15,522 nt of DNA from Candidatus Hodarchaeota archaeon (GCA_016840025.1 JAEOTF010000196.1:1-15522), one strand, 5' to 3'; numbered from the stretch's first letter, positions 1 to 7,382 are shown. Made by a program: numbers and translations. Notes: generated from the letters alone by a model not told the origin.

Positions 1-147
1 GGAAGTGCGATAAGCGGTTTCGGCTTCCTTTATCCTTCTTTGTTGAAATAGAAGAATTCCCAAATCATCCCATGCTTCGTAATTAGAAGGATCATGTTCA
101 ATAAGTTCACGAAGAGTTTTTTCTTTTTCTTTCTCCTTTCCTTTCAA
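1..147 (-). CDS. TPR-repeat protein, N-terminal part only
   Basis: Minus-strand reading frame open to the left edge, so only the first 49 codons are seen. After a lysine/glutamate-rich start the translation contains HDPSNYEAWDDLGILLFQ followed by RRIKEAETAY. This fits a tetratricopeptide repeat: Trp, then Leu-Gly, then Ala and Tyr at the usual spacing. TPRs are helical hairpins that bind other proteins; the partner is unknown. The start is taken as TTG at 147 because a ribosome-binding-like GGAGAGGT lies five bases upstream and no ATG is available in frame. An AT-rich possible promoter (TTAAAAATTATAG on the minus strand) lies just before it. The rest of the protein, and any catalytic domain, is outside the window. 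Confidence 0.7.
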   Translation of the reverse strand, partial: MKGKEKEKEKTLRELIEHDPSNYEAWDDLGILLFQQRRIKEAETAYRTS

Positions 148-629
148 TATATACCTCTCCAAATTCTATAATTTTTAACCACTTTTCTATTTATTCCTTC
201 TTAATGGATTATTGGATTAAAGTTGTATACTCAAGTCCTACATCTCATTCAATGTTTTATTGTCTAGTGGATAGTGAAAATCCCTTATTCTTTGAAATTT
301 CTCACTAAATAACTGATTGATCATAATACAGCTTTTTTAGGCAATATATACTACCAGTTAAATTATCTTAGATGAAAAAATTACCATTTGAATCTCCCAC
401 CTTACTTCATTGACTAATTAAGGAAAATAGGATATTTCCTGAAGGTTCCTATATTTAAATGATCTAAAAGGGTAAGTATTCTTATAATCCTTTGAGTCAT
501 TCTCTTTTCAACGGAGATACAAGGTCTGCGGAAATGATGGAACACGTAACCCTTTATGGAGTTTTTCATACCAATCAAAAGGTACCTCTGCCCAATTATT
601 CTCATATACCAAAACTAGGACTTATCAAA

Positions 630-659
630 ACAGCAGTTAATATTAATTAATATCGCTGT
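630..659. repeat. AT-rich inverted repeat upstream of the gene at 798
   Basis: Arms ACAGC (630-634) and GCTGT (655-659) enclose the 14-base perfect palindrome ATATTAATTAATAT (640-653). It could be an operator-like dyad or a chance AT-rich palindrome with a short GC clamp. It lies about 140 bases before the start at 798. Confidence 0.4.
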
Positions 660-770
660 ATTTTGAGTATTACCGTATAAATGTCAAAAAGGAATGAGAA
701 AAATAGAATAGTAAAAACTTATCAGTAACTCAATTATTACAGACGAGAGAAAGAAAAAGATGGGGCTTGT

Positions 771-792
771 GTGTAAGAATACACCTAGGTGT
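771..792 (+). promoter_or_regulatory. Overlapping alternative hairpins at a ribosome-binding site
   Basis: GTGTA (771-775) can pair with TACAC (780-784) over an AGAA tetraloop. ACACCTAGGTGT (781-792) is a perfect 12-base palindrome. Both structures use bases 781-784, so in RNA they exclude each other. The palindrome contains the only ribosome-binding-like sequence (AGGTG) before the ATG at 798. One state would hide that site and the other expose it. This is an inference from sequence only. Confidence 0.35.
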
Positions 793-797
793 GAAGT

Positions 798-1658
798 ATG
801 AGCTCTGAAGATGAATTAATGCCTGATGAAGAAGAAACTGAAATAGAAAAAGCCTTAAAATTAGGGTTTCGTGTCCCCAAGAAAGACCCTGTTCGATCTA
901 TAAGAGTTGATCTCTGGAAAACCCGATTTCACCGAGATAAGATGGGGATAAAGAAACAAGACGAATTTATGGCCAAATCTCGACAATGGAATCGAGATCT
1001 AAGTCAAATTGGGGATATTAGCGAAAAAGATAAGAATTTCGGCAAGATTGCCATTCGTGAGGGATTTTGGGATGATGTTAAAGATAAACAAAGTCGAAGA
1101 CTGGTTTTAAAGCTTTTTAGTGATTCAATATCTTGGCTTGGCACTCTTGAAGAAATGGTGGGCGAGGAATTAGAAGGAGAGTACGCACGTAGCAAGACTA
1201 TGATTAAACATACTGTAAAACCGTATTTTAAAGTGGTATCGGCAAAATATAGTTATGTAACGCCCTTACGTCAAGAAAGAAAAAGGATTTTTAAATTTCA
1301 TAAAGTTGATGCCAAAGAGAAATCCATAGAGCTCTTCGTACTGAAAGAAACCCGTTGGAGTCGTGGTGACGACTGGCATGTCTATTCCTCTAGGGGAAAT
1401 GTAAAGGTGGCTGAAGTTGATGGTAAACTCTTTGATATCGGTGGTGAATATACCGTTAAGATATTCGACGAGAAATTGGCTAAAGATAGAATGTTCATCA
1501 ATGTTTTGATTTTTTTTGCCACTAGCCGCCGCTATCAGAATGATATCAAGAAAAAAATCACAGATATTAGAAAAGACATGCTGAAGGGAAAATTTACACC
1601 CAAAGCGACTATAGCAGAACTAAACCTCTCAACTAATCCTCGTAGGTTAAGACGGTAG
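798..1658 (+). CDS. Hypothetical protein with possible LURP-one/tubby-like C-terminal domain
   Basis: A 286-residue protein with no signal peptide and no clear membrane segment. The first 20 residues are very acidic, and residues 20-150 are charged and mostly helical in character. Residues 160-250 alternate beta-type stretches. They contain WHVYSSRGNVKVAEV, then GKLFDIGGEYTVKI, and finally a hydrophobic helix-like run near 230-242 (RMFINVLIFFAT). That layout, a strand-rich barrel with a 'GKLF' turn ending in a buried hydrophobic helix, resembles the LURP-one-related/tubby C-terminal fold shared with phospholipid scramblases. The match is by eye and weak. The C-terminus is basic. ATG at 798 follows AGGTG by six bases, inside a palindrome. 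The next gene lies 161 bases on, so it may be transcribed separately. Confidence 0.6.
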   Translation: MSSEDELMPDEEETEIEKALKLGFRVPKKDPVRSIRVDLWKTRFHRDKMGIKKQDEFMAKSRQWNRDLSQIGDISEKDKNFGKIAIREGFWDDVKDKQSRRLVLKLFSDSISWLGTLEEMVGEELEGEYARSKTMIKHTVKPYFKVVSAKYSYVTPLRQERKRIFKFHKVDAKEKSIELFVLKETRWSRGDDWHVYSSRGNVKVAEVDGKLFDIGGEYTVKIFDEKLAKDRMFINVLIFFATSRRYQNDIKKKITDIRKDMLKGKFTPKATIAELNLSTNPRRLRR

Positions 1659-1684
1659 ATTTTCTTCCTCCGTTTTTTCTTCTT
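1659..1684 (+). terminator. Possible pyrimidine-rich terminator
   Basis: Directly after the stop codon at 1656-1658 there is a run rich in T with C (TTTTCTTCCTCCGTTTTTTC). Archaeal RNA polymerase often terminates at T-rich tracts without a hairpin. No strong stem is visible. Confidence 0.3.
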
Positions 1685-1819
1685 TAGCGATTTTCAACTT
1701 CTTTCTTAAGTTTAGAGATAACCATAGTTTTATTTACTTTTCCTTCCTTAGAATCACGGGATTGCCTGAGAAACTAGTTACTTTTGAACCTTAGTTTATT
1801 GGTTTCATTGGAGCCTTCT

Positions 1820-2650
1820 ATGATGCCCACAGAGGAAGAAGTCATTGATAAGGTAATGGAGACCATACGAGAGAGGAAAAACCTCAAAGAGCTCAAAAGA
1901 GCTCTCAGACATAAAGATAAGAAGTTATTGGAACGTATTCTCGACGATATTTGTCATTTATTTCAGCCTAACTATACAGCGAGAATCTCATTGCGAGATT
2001 CACTAGGAGAAGAAATTTGTACTCGGGGAACTGCTGTTTCTGAAATAGGAATAGAATATCCAATTATAGACAGAGATCAAGATATTAATGTGTTCTTGCG
2101 CACTACCATCTCTCTTAAAGCTGAAACGGATAAAAAAGTTAACATTCTTCTTGTAGGCTTATTCTATGCGGGTAAAACCACTATTATGCGCTCTATTCAA
2201 AGTGGTTATTTAGAAAAAACAGATCCAACAACAGGCATGGAGATACAGATTTTTGATTATAAAAAATTAAGATTCAGTGTTCAGGATATGGGGGGCCATG
2301 AATCATACCGCACTCTCTGGAATTCTATGTTGGAGTACTCACAACCGAAGGTTATTTGTTGGGTTGTTGATGCAACTGATCATGCAACCTTTGAAGAATC
2401 ATTAAATGCTTTAGACAAGCATATTCTTAGGTTAAATAAAACCAAAGCTGTTCCAATCATTTTAATAGCAAATAAGCAGGATCTTCCATTGGCAACAACC
2501 CCAAATGAGATATCTGAAATATTTGAGGCTTCAAAACGATTTCAAGGGAGAAAGTGGAAAACGATTGGGGCAAGTGCAAAAGATGGTACGGGTCTAGCAG
2601 AGCTATTAAGTGTTCTTCGTACTTTTTGTAGTCTAAATGATGAAGATTAA
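1820..2650 (+). CDS. Arf/Sar1-like small GTPase with N-terminal extension
   Basis: A GTP-binding switch protein of 276 residues when started at ATG 1820. A longer TTG start at 1784 exists, but GGAG lies six bases before ATG 1820. Residues 1-105 are an extension: a charged helical part (about 5-50), then a strand-rich part (about 55-100). The G domain follows: P-loop GLFYAGKTT (113-121), a switch I Thr in TDPTTG (about 134-139), DMGGHES (156-162), NKQD (218-221) and ASAK (251-254). The LW following switch II (DMGGH...YRTLW) is typical of the Arf/Sar1 branch. His replaces the Arf glutamine after GG, as in Sar1. There is no N-terminal glycine for myristoylation and no amphipathic Arf helix, because the extension takes that place. 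The extension may be a regulatory or partner-binding domain. The GTPase call is firm; the role is unknown. Confidence 0.9.
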   Translation: MMPTEEEVIDKVMETIRERKNLKELKRALRHKDKKLLERILDDICHLFQPNYTARISLRDSLGEEICTRGTAVSEIGIEYPIIDRDQDINVFLRTTISLKAETDKKVNILLVGLFYAGKTTIMRSIQSGYLEKTDPTTGMEIQIFDYKKLRFSVQDMGGHESYRTLWNSMLEYSQPKVICWVVDATDHATFEESLNALDKHILRLNKTKAVPIILIANKQDLPLATTPNEISEIFEASKRFQGRKWKTIGASAKDGTGLAELLSVLRTFCSLNDED

Positions 2651-2693
2651 GACGAAACCGCTCTAGATAAGTTTGGGGCTAATTTCAGTTTTT

Positions 2694-3584
2694 TCACGAT
2701 TTTCTTCTTTTCAATCCCGCTAAGGCTTCAAATATCGTTTTGACACATAGAAATCCAGTTATATCTGCAATATCTTCAGGTGGAGCATACTCAACAATAT
2801 CCATCCCTATTACATTTACCTGAGTAAGAAGTTCCCGGATAGTAATAAGAAGCTCGTAAGAAGTAATTCCACCAGGGTCAGGGATTCCTGTACCTGGGGC
2901 AAAAGCAGGATCGACTACATCAATATCTACTGTTAAGTAAGTCCGCATATCGCGATTGACCGCTTTAAGGATTGATGAAATGCCTTGTTCGCGAAATTCA
3001 TCTACAGTCCAAGCACTTATCTTAGGATGAGATAGCATCTCTAGTTCTTCTGCTTCAAGACTTCTAATTCCAATGAGATATGCTTTCTGTAGGTTTGGAA
3101 GCTCGATGATGCGTCTTAAAACATTTGCATGTCCAAGTCGATGGCCAAGAAAAAGATCAAGTAAATCGGCATGAGCATCTAACATAATTATATTAGTGGG
3201 AGCTTCATGGGCGAAACCAGCGACGAGTGGAATAGTAATGGAATGGTCTCCACCTAAAAAAATTGGTAAAGTAGGGTATTTGGTGAGTTTTCTTGCTTCT
3301 TTTAGAATAAGTGTATAATTTTGTTCAATGTTTTCGCTTAAAGACATATTTCCTAGATCTTTTAAAATTAAATTGGTGATATCGACACGAGAAGAACCAA
3401 TTGGGGACATAACAGCTGCTAATTCACGAATTTTTGCAGGGGCTTCATGGGCACCTTTCCGATAGAAAGCGCTTTTTGCAAAGGGAACACCAAGAATAAT
3501 CACATCAGTTTCTTTTATAGTCGCACTTGGATGTTCTAATCCTCCCCAAGCCCATTCACCCTTATTAATCTCAATATTATCCAT
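2694..3584 (-). CDS. speB: Agmatinase-type ureohydrolase
   Basis: Arginase/agmatinase family, binuclear Mn enzymes that release urea from a guanidino compound, here probably agmatine to putrescine. With the start at ATG 3584 (296 residues) the metal-binding motifs are GGDHS (111-115), DAHAD (136-140) and DIDVVDP (220-226), followed by AFAPGTGIPDPGG. The late segment GMDIVEYAPPED contains the family's conserved acidic residue. ATG 3584 is preferred to GTG 3593 because AGGTGA lies five bases before it. The ORF overlaps the end of tiaS by eight bases (ATGGATAA), so the two are translationally coupled. TiaS consumes agmatine, which supports agmatine as substrate here too. Substrate is inferred; other guanidino compounds are possible. 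Gene symbol is by family and context. Confidence 0.88.
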   Translation of the reverse strand: MDNIEINKGEWAWGGLEHPSATIKETDVIILGVPFAKSAFYRKGAHEAPAKIRELAAVMSPIGSSRVDITNLILKDLGNMSLSENIEQNYTLILKEARKLTKYPTLPIFLGGDHSITIPLVAGFAHEAPTNIIMLDAHADLLDLFLGHRLGHANVLRRIIELPNLQKAYLIGIRSLEAEELEMLSHPKISAWTVDEFREQGISSILKAVNRDMRTYLTVDIDVVDPAFAPGTGIPDPGGITSYELLITIRELLTQVNVIGMDIVEYAPPEDIADITGFLCVKTIFEALAGLKRRKS

Positions 3585-4923
3585 GAAGGTCACCTAAACA
3601 CCAAAACTTGCCCGATTTAAGTAATTTATGCCCAGAAAAGGGTTTTTTCTTTTCCTGACCATATCGTATTGGAGGTTTTGCCAAATGTCTATGAGAACCA
3701 GCGGGAACAACGAATTGTGAATTTTCTTTTAAAGATAAGGGTACTTTTTTAACTATCCGAGCATTTTCGGGTAGTTTACTCTTACAAACTTCACATTGAA
3801 AACCTTTATTTCTACCTTCGGACTTCATTCGCTTTCCACATTCACAAACTGGATTTTGTACCTCAATCCTTTCAATGAGTTTAATGATTTTAATCATTTC
3901 AAGATTTAATGCCTTTTTTTTTGTTTTTTTGTTGAGGTGTACTCCACCCCAAACATGAATTGTATCACCAATTTTAAGCTGGATGATGATATCTCTAAAT
4001 GATTTTGTTGGTTCATAGGCACAGCACAATATTTCGCCCGAATTGTCCGTAATTTTGAAGAAAACATGACCTCCTTGGATTTTTTTAGGAGCAGTAATTA
4101 TTATACCTGAAAAATTTGCTGGAGTATACAGACTCAATCGGGCGATAATGGTTGGTTTTTCAAAGTGCTGATCTGTTCCTTGGTTTGTCCTAAAAATAAC
4201 CCATCTTTCAATAGATTCTAAAGGCTCAATTATTTTCCATGCGCTTAATACTGCTTCAGGCGTTTCACCGCGAATTCCAGCGAACACAGGATCTGGACCA
4301 TGGGGTGTTATCAGAATTTTTCTTTTTCGATAATCAAGATTAGTAAAAGTCAATGGTTTGGTCAGTTGATCTGCTTTAAAGACAGATTGTTGGTCAATTC
4401 TCCTGTTAGATGGAATTCCTCGGTTTTTGGCTATACGATAAGATATGAGTTCATAGGTAAAATCATGAAAAGGAAGCCCTATTGCAGCTATCGCGCCCAC
4501 TATTCCTCGTTTTTCATTATAACCCTTTATTATACAGCTTCGGGGGTCAATTGCTCTTTCTACATCCTGTAGTGGGACAAAAGATCTAAGAGCTTTCCAA
4601 GCGATATTTTCAAGGTGTGAATCTATTGAACCTTTTACTAAACAGAGACCTGGATTCGTATTTGAAAAGTCTAAATGCGCCATTTTCATTAAAATGGATT
4701 CAGCGATGTCCCAAACCCGTTCAGGATTATTAGATTCAAGATGAAATGCCACAGCGGCATTTCCCTTAGTTTTAAATGGTATATTTGGATTTAAACGAAC
4801 CAAACGTGGGAAATCTTTGAATTCACAAAAAGAAACAAGTTGCTCAAGAATTATGGCAGCAAGATAAGTAGTACACATTCCTTTTGGAGAATCCGTATCA
4901 TCTATACCAAGGTGCAGTTCCAT
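3577..4923 (-). CDS. tiaS: tRNA(Ile2) 2-agmatinylcytidine synthetase TiaS
   Basis: TiaS joins agmatine to C34 of the AUA-decoding tRNA-Ile, using ATP, so that the CAU anticodon reads AUA instead of AUG. The protein has 448 residues. It opens with the signature GIDDTDSPKGMCTT (6-19). GIVGAIAAIG (140-149) and ILITPHGPDPVFAGIRGE (203-220) belong to the catalytic region. FRTNQGTDQH (245-254) leads into an OB-fold-like tRNA-binding region (about 257-345). A zinc ribbon follows with Cys360, Cys362, Cys377 and Cys380. The C-terminal tail is lysine-rich. Start ATG 4923 has AAGGA about ten bases upstream and a likely TATA element at 4970-4980. The downstream ureohydrolase overlaps the end by eight bases. 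Family and reaction are firm. Confidence 0.93.
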   Translation of the reverse strand: MELHLGIDDTDSPKGMCTTYLAAIILEQLVSFCEFKDFPRLVRLNPNIPFKTKGNAAVAFHLESNNPERVWDIAESILMKMAHLDFSNTNPGLCLVKGSIDSHLENIAWKALRSFVPLQDVERAIDPRSCIIKGYNEKRGIVGAIAAIGLPFHDFTYELISYRIAKNRGIPSNRRIDQQSVFKADQLTKPLTFTNLDYRKRKILITPHGPDPVFAGIRGETPEAVLSAWKIIEPLESIERWVIFRTNQGTDQHFEKPTIIARLSLYTPANFSGIIITAPKKIQGGHVFFKITDNSGEILCCAYEPTKSFRDIIIQLKIGDTIHVWGGVHLNKKTKKKALNLEMIKIIKLIERIEVQNPVCECGKRMKSEGRNKGFQCEVCKSKLPENARIVKKVPLSLKENSQFVVPAGSHRHLAKPPIRYGQEKKKPFSGHKLLKSGKFWCLGDLHG

Positions 4924-4969
4924 ATTGTTAATTCCTTTTCTTATTCTTCCTAATTCATGATCTCCCCGA

Positions 4970-4980
4970 TTTAATTAAAG
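4970..4980 (-). promoter_or_regulatory. Possible TATA box of the tiaS operon
   Basis: The minus strand reads CTTTAATTAAA here. The usual archaeal spacing of about 26 bases puts the transcript start near 4948, giving a leader of about 25 bases that contains AAGGA before the tiaS ATG at 4923. Confidence 0.4.
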
Positions 4981-5026
4981 AATCTTCCTCAACTAGTTTC
5001 ATGAGGACAGTTTTAATTTTAAAATA

Positions 5027-5596
5027 TCATTCTTGTTTTTTCCTAGGGTCTATTCTTTGAAGAAAGCCCGTATCAAGAATTAATTTGCCTAGGTTTTCTA
5101 TAACTTCAGTAGTATTCCAAATTTTGAGCGCTGAAATCTCTATGAACGAAATTTTTCGACCCATTTCCTTAGATAGCCACTCCGAGAAATCTCTGCCTTC
5201 TTCCGCAGTAACCTGGATTTCATTGGCTAAATCGATCTTATTCCCCACTAAAACTGCAGGAATTTTTCCTACAACTGATTTGAGTTCCACTACCCACTTT
5301 TGGAGATTGAAGAACGAACTTCTCATGGTTACATCATAAACAAGAACTGCACCATGGGAACCTGCGTAAAAAGCTTTCCTAACAGAAGCAAATGCATCTT
5401 GACCCGAGAGATCCCAAAACTGGAGGGTTAATAGTTCTCCTGAGGAAAGGCGGAGGTTTTTCACAGAGATATCTGCGCCTACAGTCGCTAGATACTCCGA
5501 ATCTATCTTCTCTTCCAAAAAAGATCGTAATAAAGTTGTTTTCCCTACAGTTGCATCTCCAAGGAAGATAGTTTTTAGCAGAAGGGGATGTGCCAA
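5027..5596 (-). CDS. Rab/Ras-like small GTPase
   Basis: A 189-residue single-domain GTPase. From TTG 5596 the motifs are P-loop GDATVGKTT (13-21), switch I Thr38 in YLATVGADI, DLSGQD with the catalytic Gln (62-67), NKID (119-122) and SALK (155-158). The WDxSGQ form and the GKTTLLRSFLEE stretch place it with Rab/Ras rather than Arf. The C-terminus (PRKKQE) has no cysteine, so there is no prenylation site and membrane association must come from a partner. A longer frame back to 5674 exists, but its first 26 residues are an out-of-frame reading of the upstream acidic repeats. TTG 5596 lies one base after the upstream stop and six bases after GGTGGGG. It is the last gene of an operon with a coiled-coil and a Roadblock-like protein. 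Confidence 0.9.
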   Translation of the reverse strand: MAHPLLLKTIFLGDATVGKTTLLRSFLEEKIDSEYLATVGADISVKNLRLSSGELLTLQFWDLSGQDAFASVRKAFYAGSHGAVLVYDVTMRSSFFNLQKWVVELKSVVGKIPAVLVGNKIDLANEIQVTAEEGRDFSEWLSKEMGRKISFIEISALKIWNTTEVIENLGKLILDTGFLQRIDPRKKQE

Positions 5597-5597
5597 C

Positions 5598-6860
5598 CTA
5601 TTCCCCACCTTCTTTCTCTTCCACTGGTTCATCCTCCTCTTTCTCTTCCACCGATTCATCTTCCTCTTTCTCATCTGGAAAATCTTTCAACTTGGTCGAA
5701 AGATCAATAACTGGAACGGATGGACTGGGAACAGGAGGAAGCTGAAGTTGTAGGACCATTGTTTTAAGTTCTTCTGCCTTATTGACAGTTTTACTGAGTA
5801 CATCAAATACGAAATCGAATTTTTCATTAACACGGCGCTCAATGAGGGCTTGTGTTTCGTCTCTAAAAACTTTGTAGTCTTCTTTGTATTGACTCATTGT
5901 CTCAATTGCCTGGTTCAGTAAATCCCTGAAGTCAGCCATACCCTCACTAAGCCCTTTCACCATTTCAGCGCGAATTTCATCTGCTTTTTGACGAATCTCT
6001 TTATCCAGTGCATCTACCCGCGTAAAAATTTGTTGAGCATCATCCTTCTGGAAAAAAAGATCTTCAGATTCATTTCGCCACTCCTCTAGCATTTGGCGCG
6101 ACGATTTTCCGATTACGATGACTTCACTTCTTATGCTTTCTTCTAAACCTGTTAGAATGCGTTGGAAATATTGCATTTGTTCCGCTTGTTCATTCTTCAG
6201 CATATTGGTATATTTAGGTAGGTCTTGGCGTATTTGATTCAGTATATCAGCATGTGACTGTAAGGTTGTTCCATAGTTTTCTAATATCTTATAAAATTGC
6301 TGACTTGCTGCTTTTAAGGTCCCAATCCCACTTACATTCACCTCTATAGAATTTTCGAGTTCTTCACGATTCTTTATTTGTTGTCCATGAAGTTCATCAA
6401 CTCTTTCTGTGATAGTACCGAATTCTTCATCCAGACGGGTTGTCAGTTCACTCCTTAATTTATCCACCTTTTCTGTGAGCTGCTTAAAAGCAGCCATCAG
6501 ATTTTGGATAAGTTCCATTGCTTCCTCGTTTTGATCATTAACTTGAGATTGGAGAGTAGCTAAACGTTCATCAACTGATATTTTAAACTCATTTAAAGCA
6601 GTTGACTGATTCGCAATCGCTGAGGCTTTTTCTTCGATGACATACTTATTTTTGGTAAATTGTTCCTCAAACGTAGTTATCTTAGATAAGATTTCTGAAA
6701 GTTTTGTTTCATGGTCTTCAAAGCGGTCATCAAACTTAGAAAGAAGCGATTCAATCTTTTTGGTTTCTTCTTCCCTGTCCTTGAGTTGAGTACTTACCTG
6801 AGTTATTTTGTCTTCTAAGTTTTTGAGTTCTTTTTGGATATGTTCTACATTTTCAGACAC
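5598..6860 (-). CDS. Long coiled-coil protein with acidic repeat tail
   Basis: A 420-residue soluble protein that does not match a family I can name. Residues 1-370 are almost entirely heptad-like, rich in Glu, Lys, Gln and Leu, with breaks near 175-195 and 250. This predicts a long, probably oligomeric coiled coil. A proline-rich hinge follows (LPPVPSPSVPVIDL, about 378-391). The tail is acidic, with two copies of a nine-residue unit EEDE(S/P)VEEK. There is no signal peptide or membrane segment. GTG 6860 is the start. Its ribosome-binding site AGGTGA contains the stop codon of the upstream Roadblock-like gene, and the Rab-like gene begins one base after this gene's stop. A role as tether, scaffold or effector of that GTPase is inferred from operon structure only. 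Confidence 0.8.
   Translation of the reverse strand: MSENVEHIQKELKNLEDKITQVSTQLKDREEETKKIESLLSKFDDRFEDHETKLSEILSKITTFEEQFTKNKYVIEEKASAIANQSTALNEFKISVDERLATLQSQVNDQNEEAMELIQNLMAAFKQLTEKVDKLRSELTTRLDEEFGTITERVDELHGQQIKNREELENSIEVNVSGIGTLKAASQQFYKILENYGTTLQSHADILNQIRQDLPKYTNMLKNEQAEQMQYFQRILTGLEESIRSEVIVIGKSSRQMLEEWRNESEDLFFQKDDAQQIFTRVDALDKEIRQKADEIRAEMVKGLSEGMADFRDLLNQAIETMSQYKEDYKVFRDETQALIERRVNEKFDFVFDVLSKTVNKAEELKTMVLQLQLPPVPSPSVPVIDLSTKLKDFPDEKEEDESVEEKEEDEPVEEKEGGE
5614..5667. repeat. Two tandem 27-base repeats encoding an acidic tail
   Basis: Units at 5614-5640 and 5641-5667 differ at only four positions, with a partial third copy after 5667. On the minus strand each unit encodes nine residues of the form EEDE(S/P)VEEK in the coiled-coil protein. 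In-frame repeat expansion or contraction would change only tail length. Confidence 0.85.
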
Positions 6861-6864
6861 GAAA

Positions 6865-7308
6865 TCACCTTCTTGAATTTACTTTCTCACCTAGAGTTAT
6901 TAATTGATTTTTAGTTATGCTAAAGTGCTCATCGATGTCCTCAATCACTTTTAAAATTCGAGTTTCTAGGCTTTCGTCAGCTACTATTCGTTGAGTAGGA
7001 ATTGATTTAATAATGAACTTTTTTTGTCGTTTCCAATGATTTGCAACCATTTGAAAGCTCTTAGCCTCTGCTACCAAAGCTATTTCAACTCCCTCAGTAA
7101 TTGGTTCTATTGCAGCTGTGAATTCGGTATTATCTAAGAGAAGATCTAAAATTCCTTTTTTCAATTCTGAAATATGTTTTCGGAGAACGAGAAGACCTTG
7201 AGGATCTTTTTCTTCAAGGGGGATGATACGTCCCGATTTATGGAGATAAATCCCACAAACAGGAAATCCTTGGACAAATTTTGTTACTAATTTTGAGACT
7301 TTAGACAT
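6865..7308 (-). CDS. Roadblock/LC7-like protein
   Basis: A 147-residue protein from ATG 7308; GTG 7356 would add 16 residues. The layout resembles a Roadblock/LC7 domain. A first helix (SKVSKLVTKFVQ) leads to GFPVCGIYLHKSGRIIP, matching the family's 'pGVxGxxxxxxxGxxI' strand pair. A long helix follows (about 42-58), then the strands EFTAAIEPI and VEIALVAEA. After about residue 105 a charged helical tail extends beyond the domain. Roadblock proteins such as bacterial MglB dimerise and act on Ras-like GTPases, and a Rab-like GTPase lies two genes downstream. ATG 7308 is chosen because it begins directly at the domain and because a TATA-like box at 7373-7382 predicts transcript start near 7351, below the GTG. 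The family call is by eye. A longin-type fold is the main alternative. Confidence 0.65.
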   Translation of the reverse strand: MSKVSKLVTKFVQGFPVCGIYLHKSGRIIPLEEKDPQGLLVLRKHISELKKGILDLLLDNTEFTAAIEPITEGVEIALVAEAKSFQMVANHWKRQKKFIIKSIPTQRIVADESLETRILKVIEDIDEHFSITKNQLITLGEKVNSRR

Positions 7309-7372
7309 GCTAATGGGTTCACAACCATCATCAAGAGATTTCAGATACTTTAGCACTATAAAGAGCCATATG

Positions 7373-7382
7373 TATTTTTAAA
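7373..7382 (-). promoter_or_regulatory. TATA-like box of the Roadblock/coiled-coil/GTPase operon
   Basis: The minus strand reads TTTAAAAATA. At usual archaeal spacing the transcript would start near 7351, giving a leader of about 43 bases to ATG 7308. No other gene lies between, so this would drive all three genes. Confidence 0.45.

Larger units (their letters stand above)
148..797. other. Gene-poor intergenic stretch of about 650 bases
   Basis: This AT-rich stretch separates the divergent TPR gene and the gene at 798. It carries the promoter side of both. I see one imperfect inverted repeat at 630-659 and nested short hairpins at 771-792, listed separately. A 63-codon minus-strand frame at 414-605 has no ribosome-binding site and no recognisable family, so it is not called. 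No tRNA or other known RNA was recognised. Confidence 0.5.

Noticed and set aside
414..605. A 63-codon minus-strand open frame in the first intergenic region
   Set aside because: No ribosome-binding site, no recognisable family, and composition that looks like chance translation of AT-rich DNA.
5597..5674. A 26-residue Lys/Arg-rich N-terminal extension of the Rab-like GTPase
   Set aside because: It is the out-of-frame reading of the acidic repeats of the overlapping coiled-coil gene. The TTG at 5596 with a ribosome-binding site gives a normal GTPase start.
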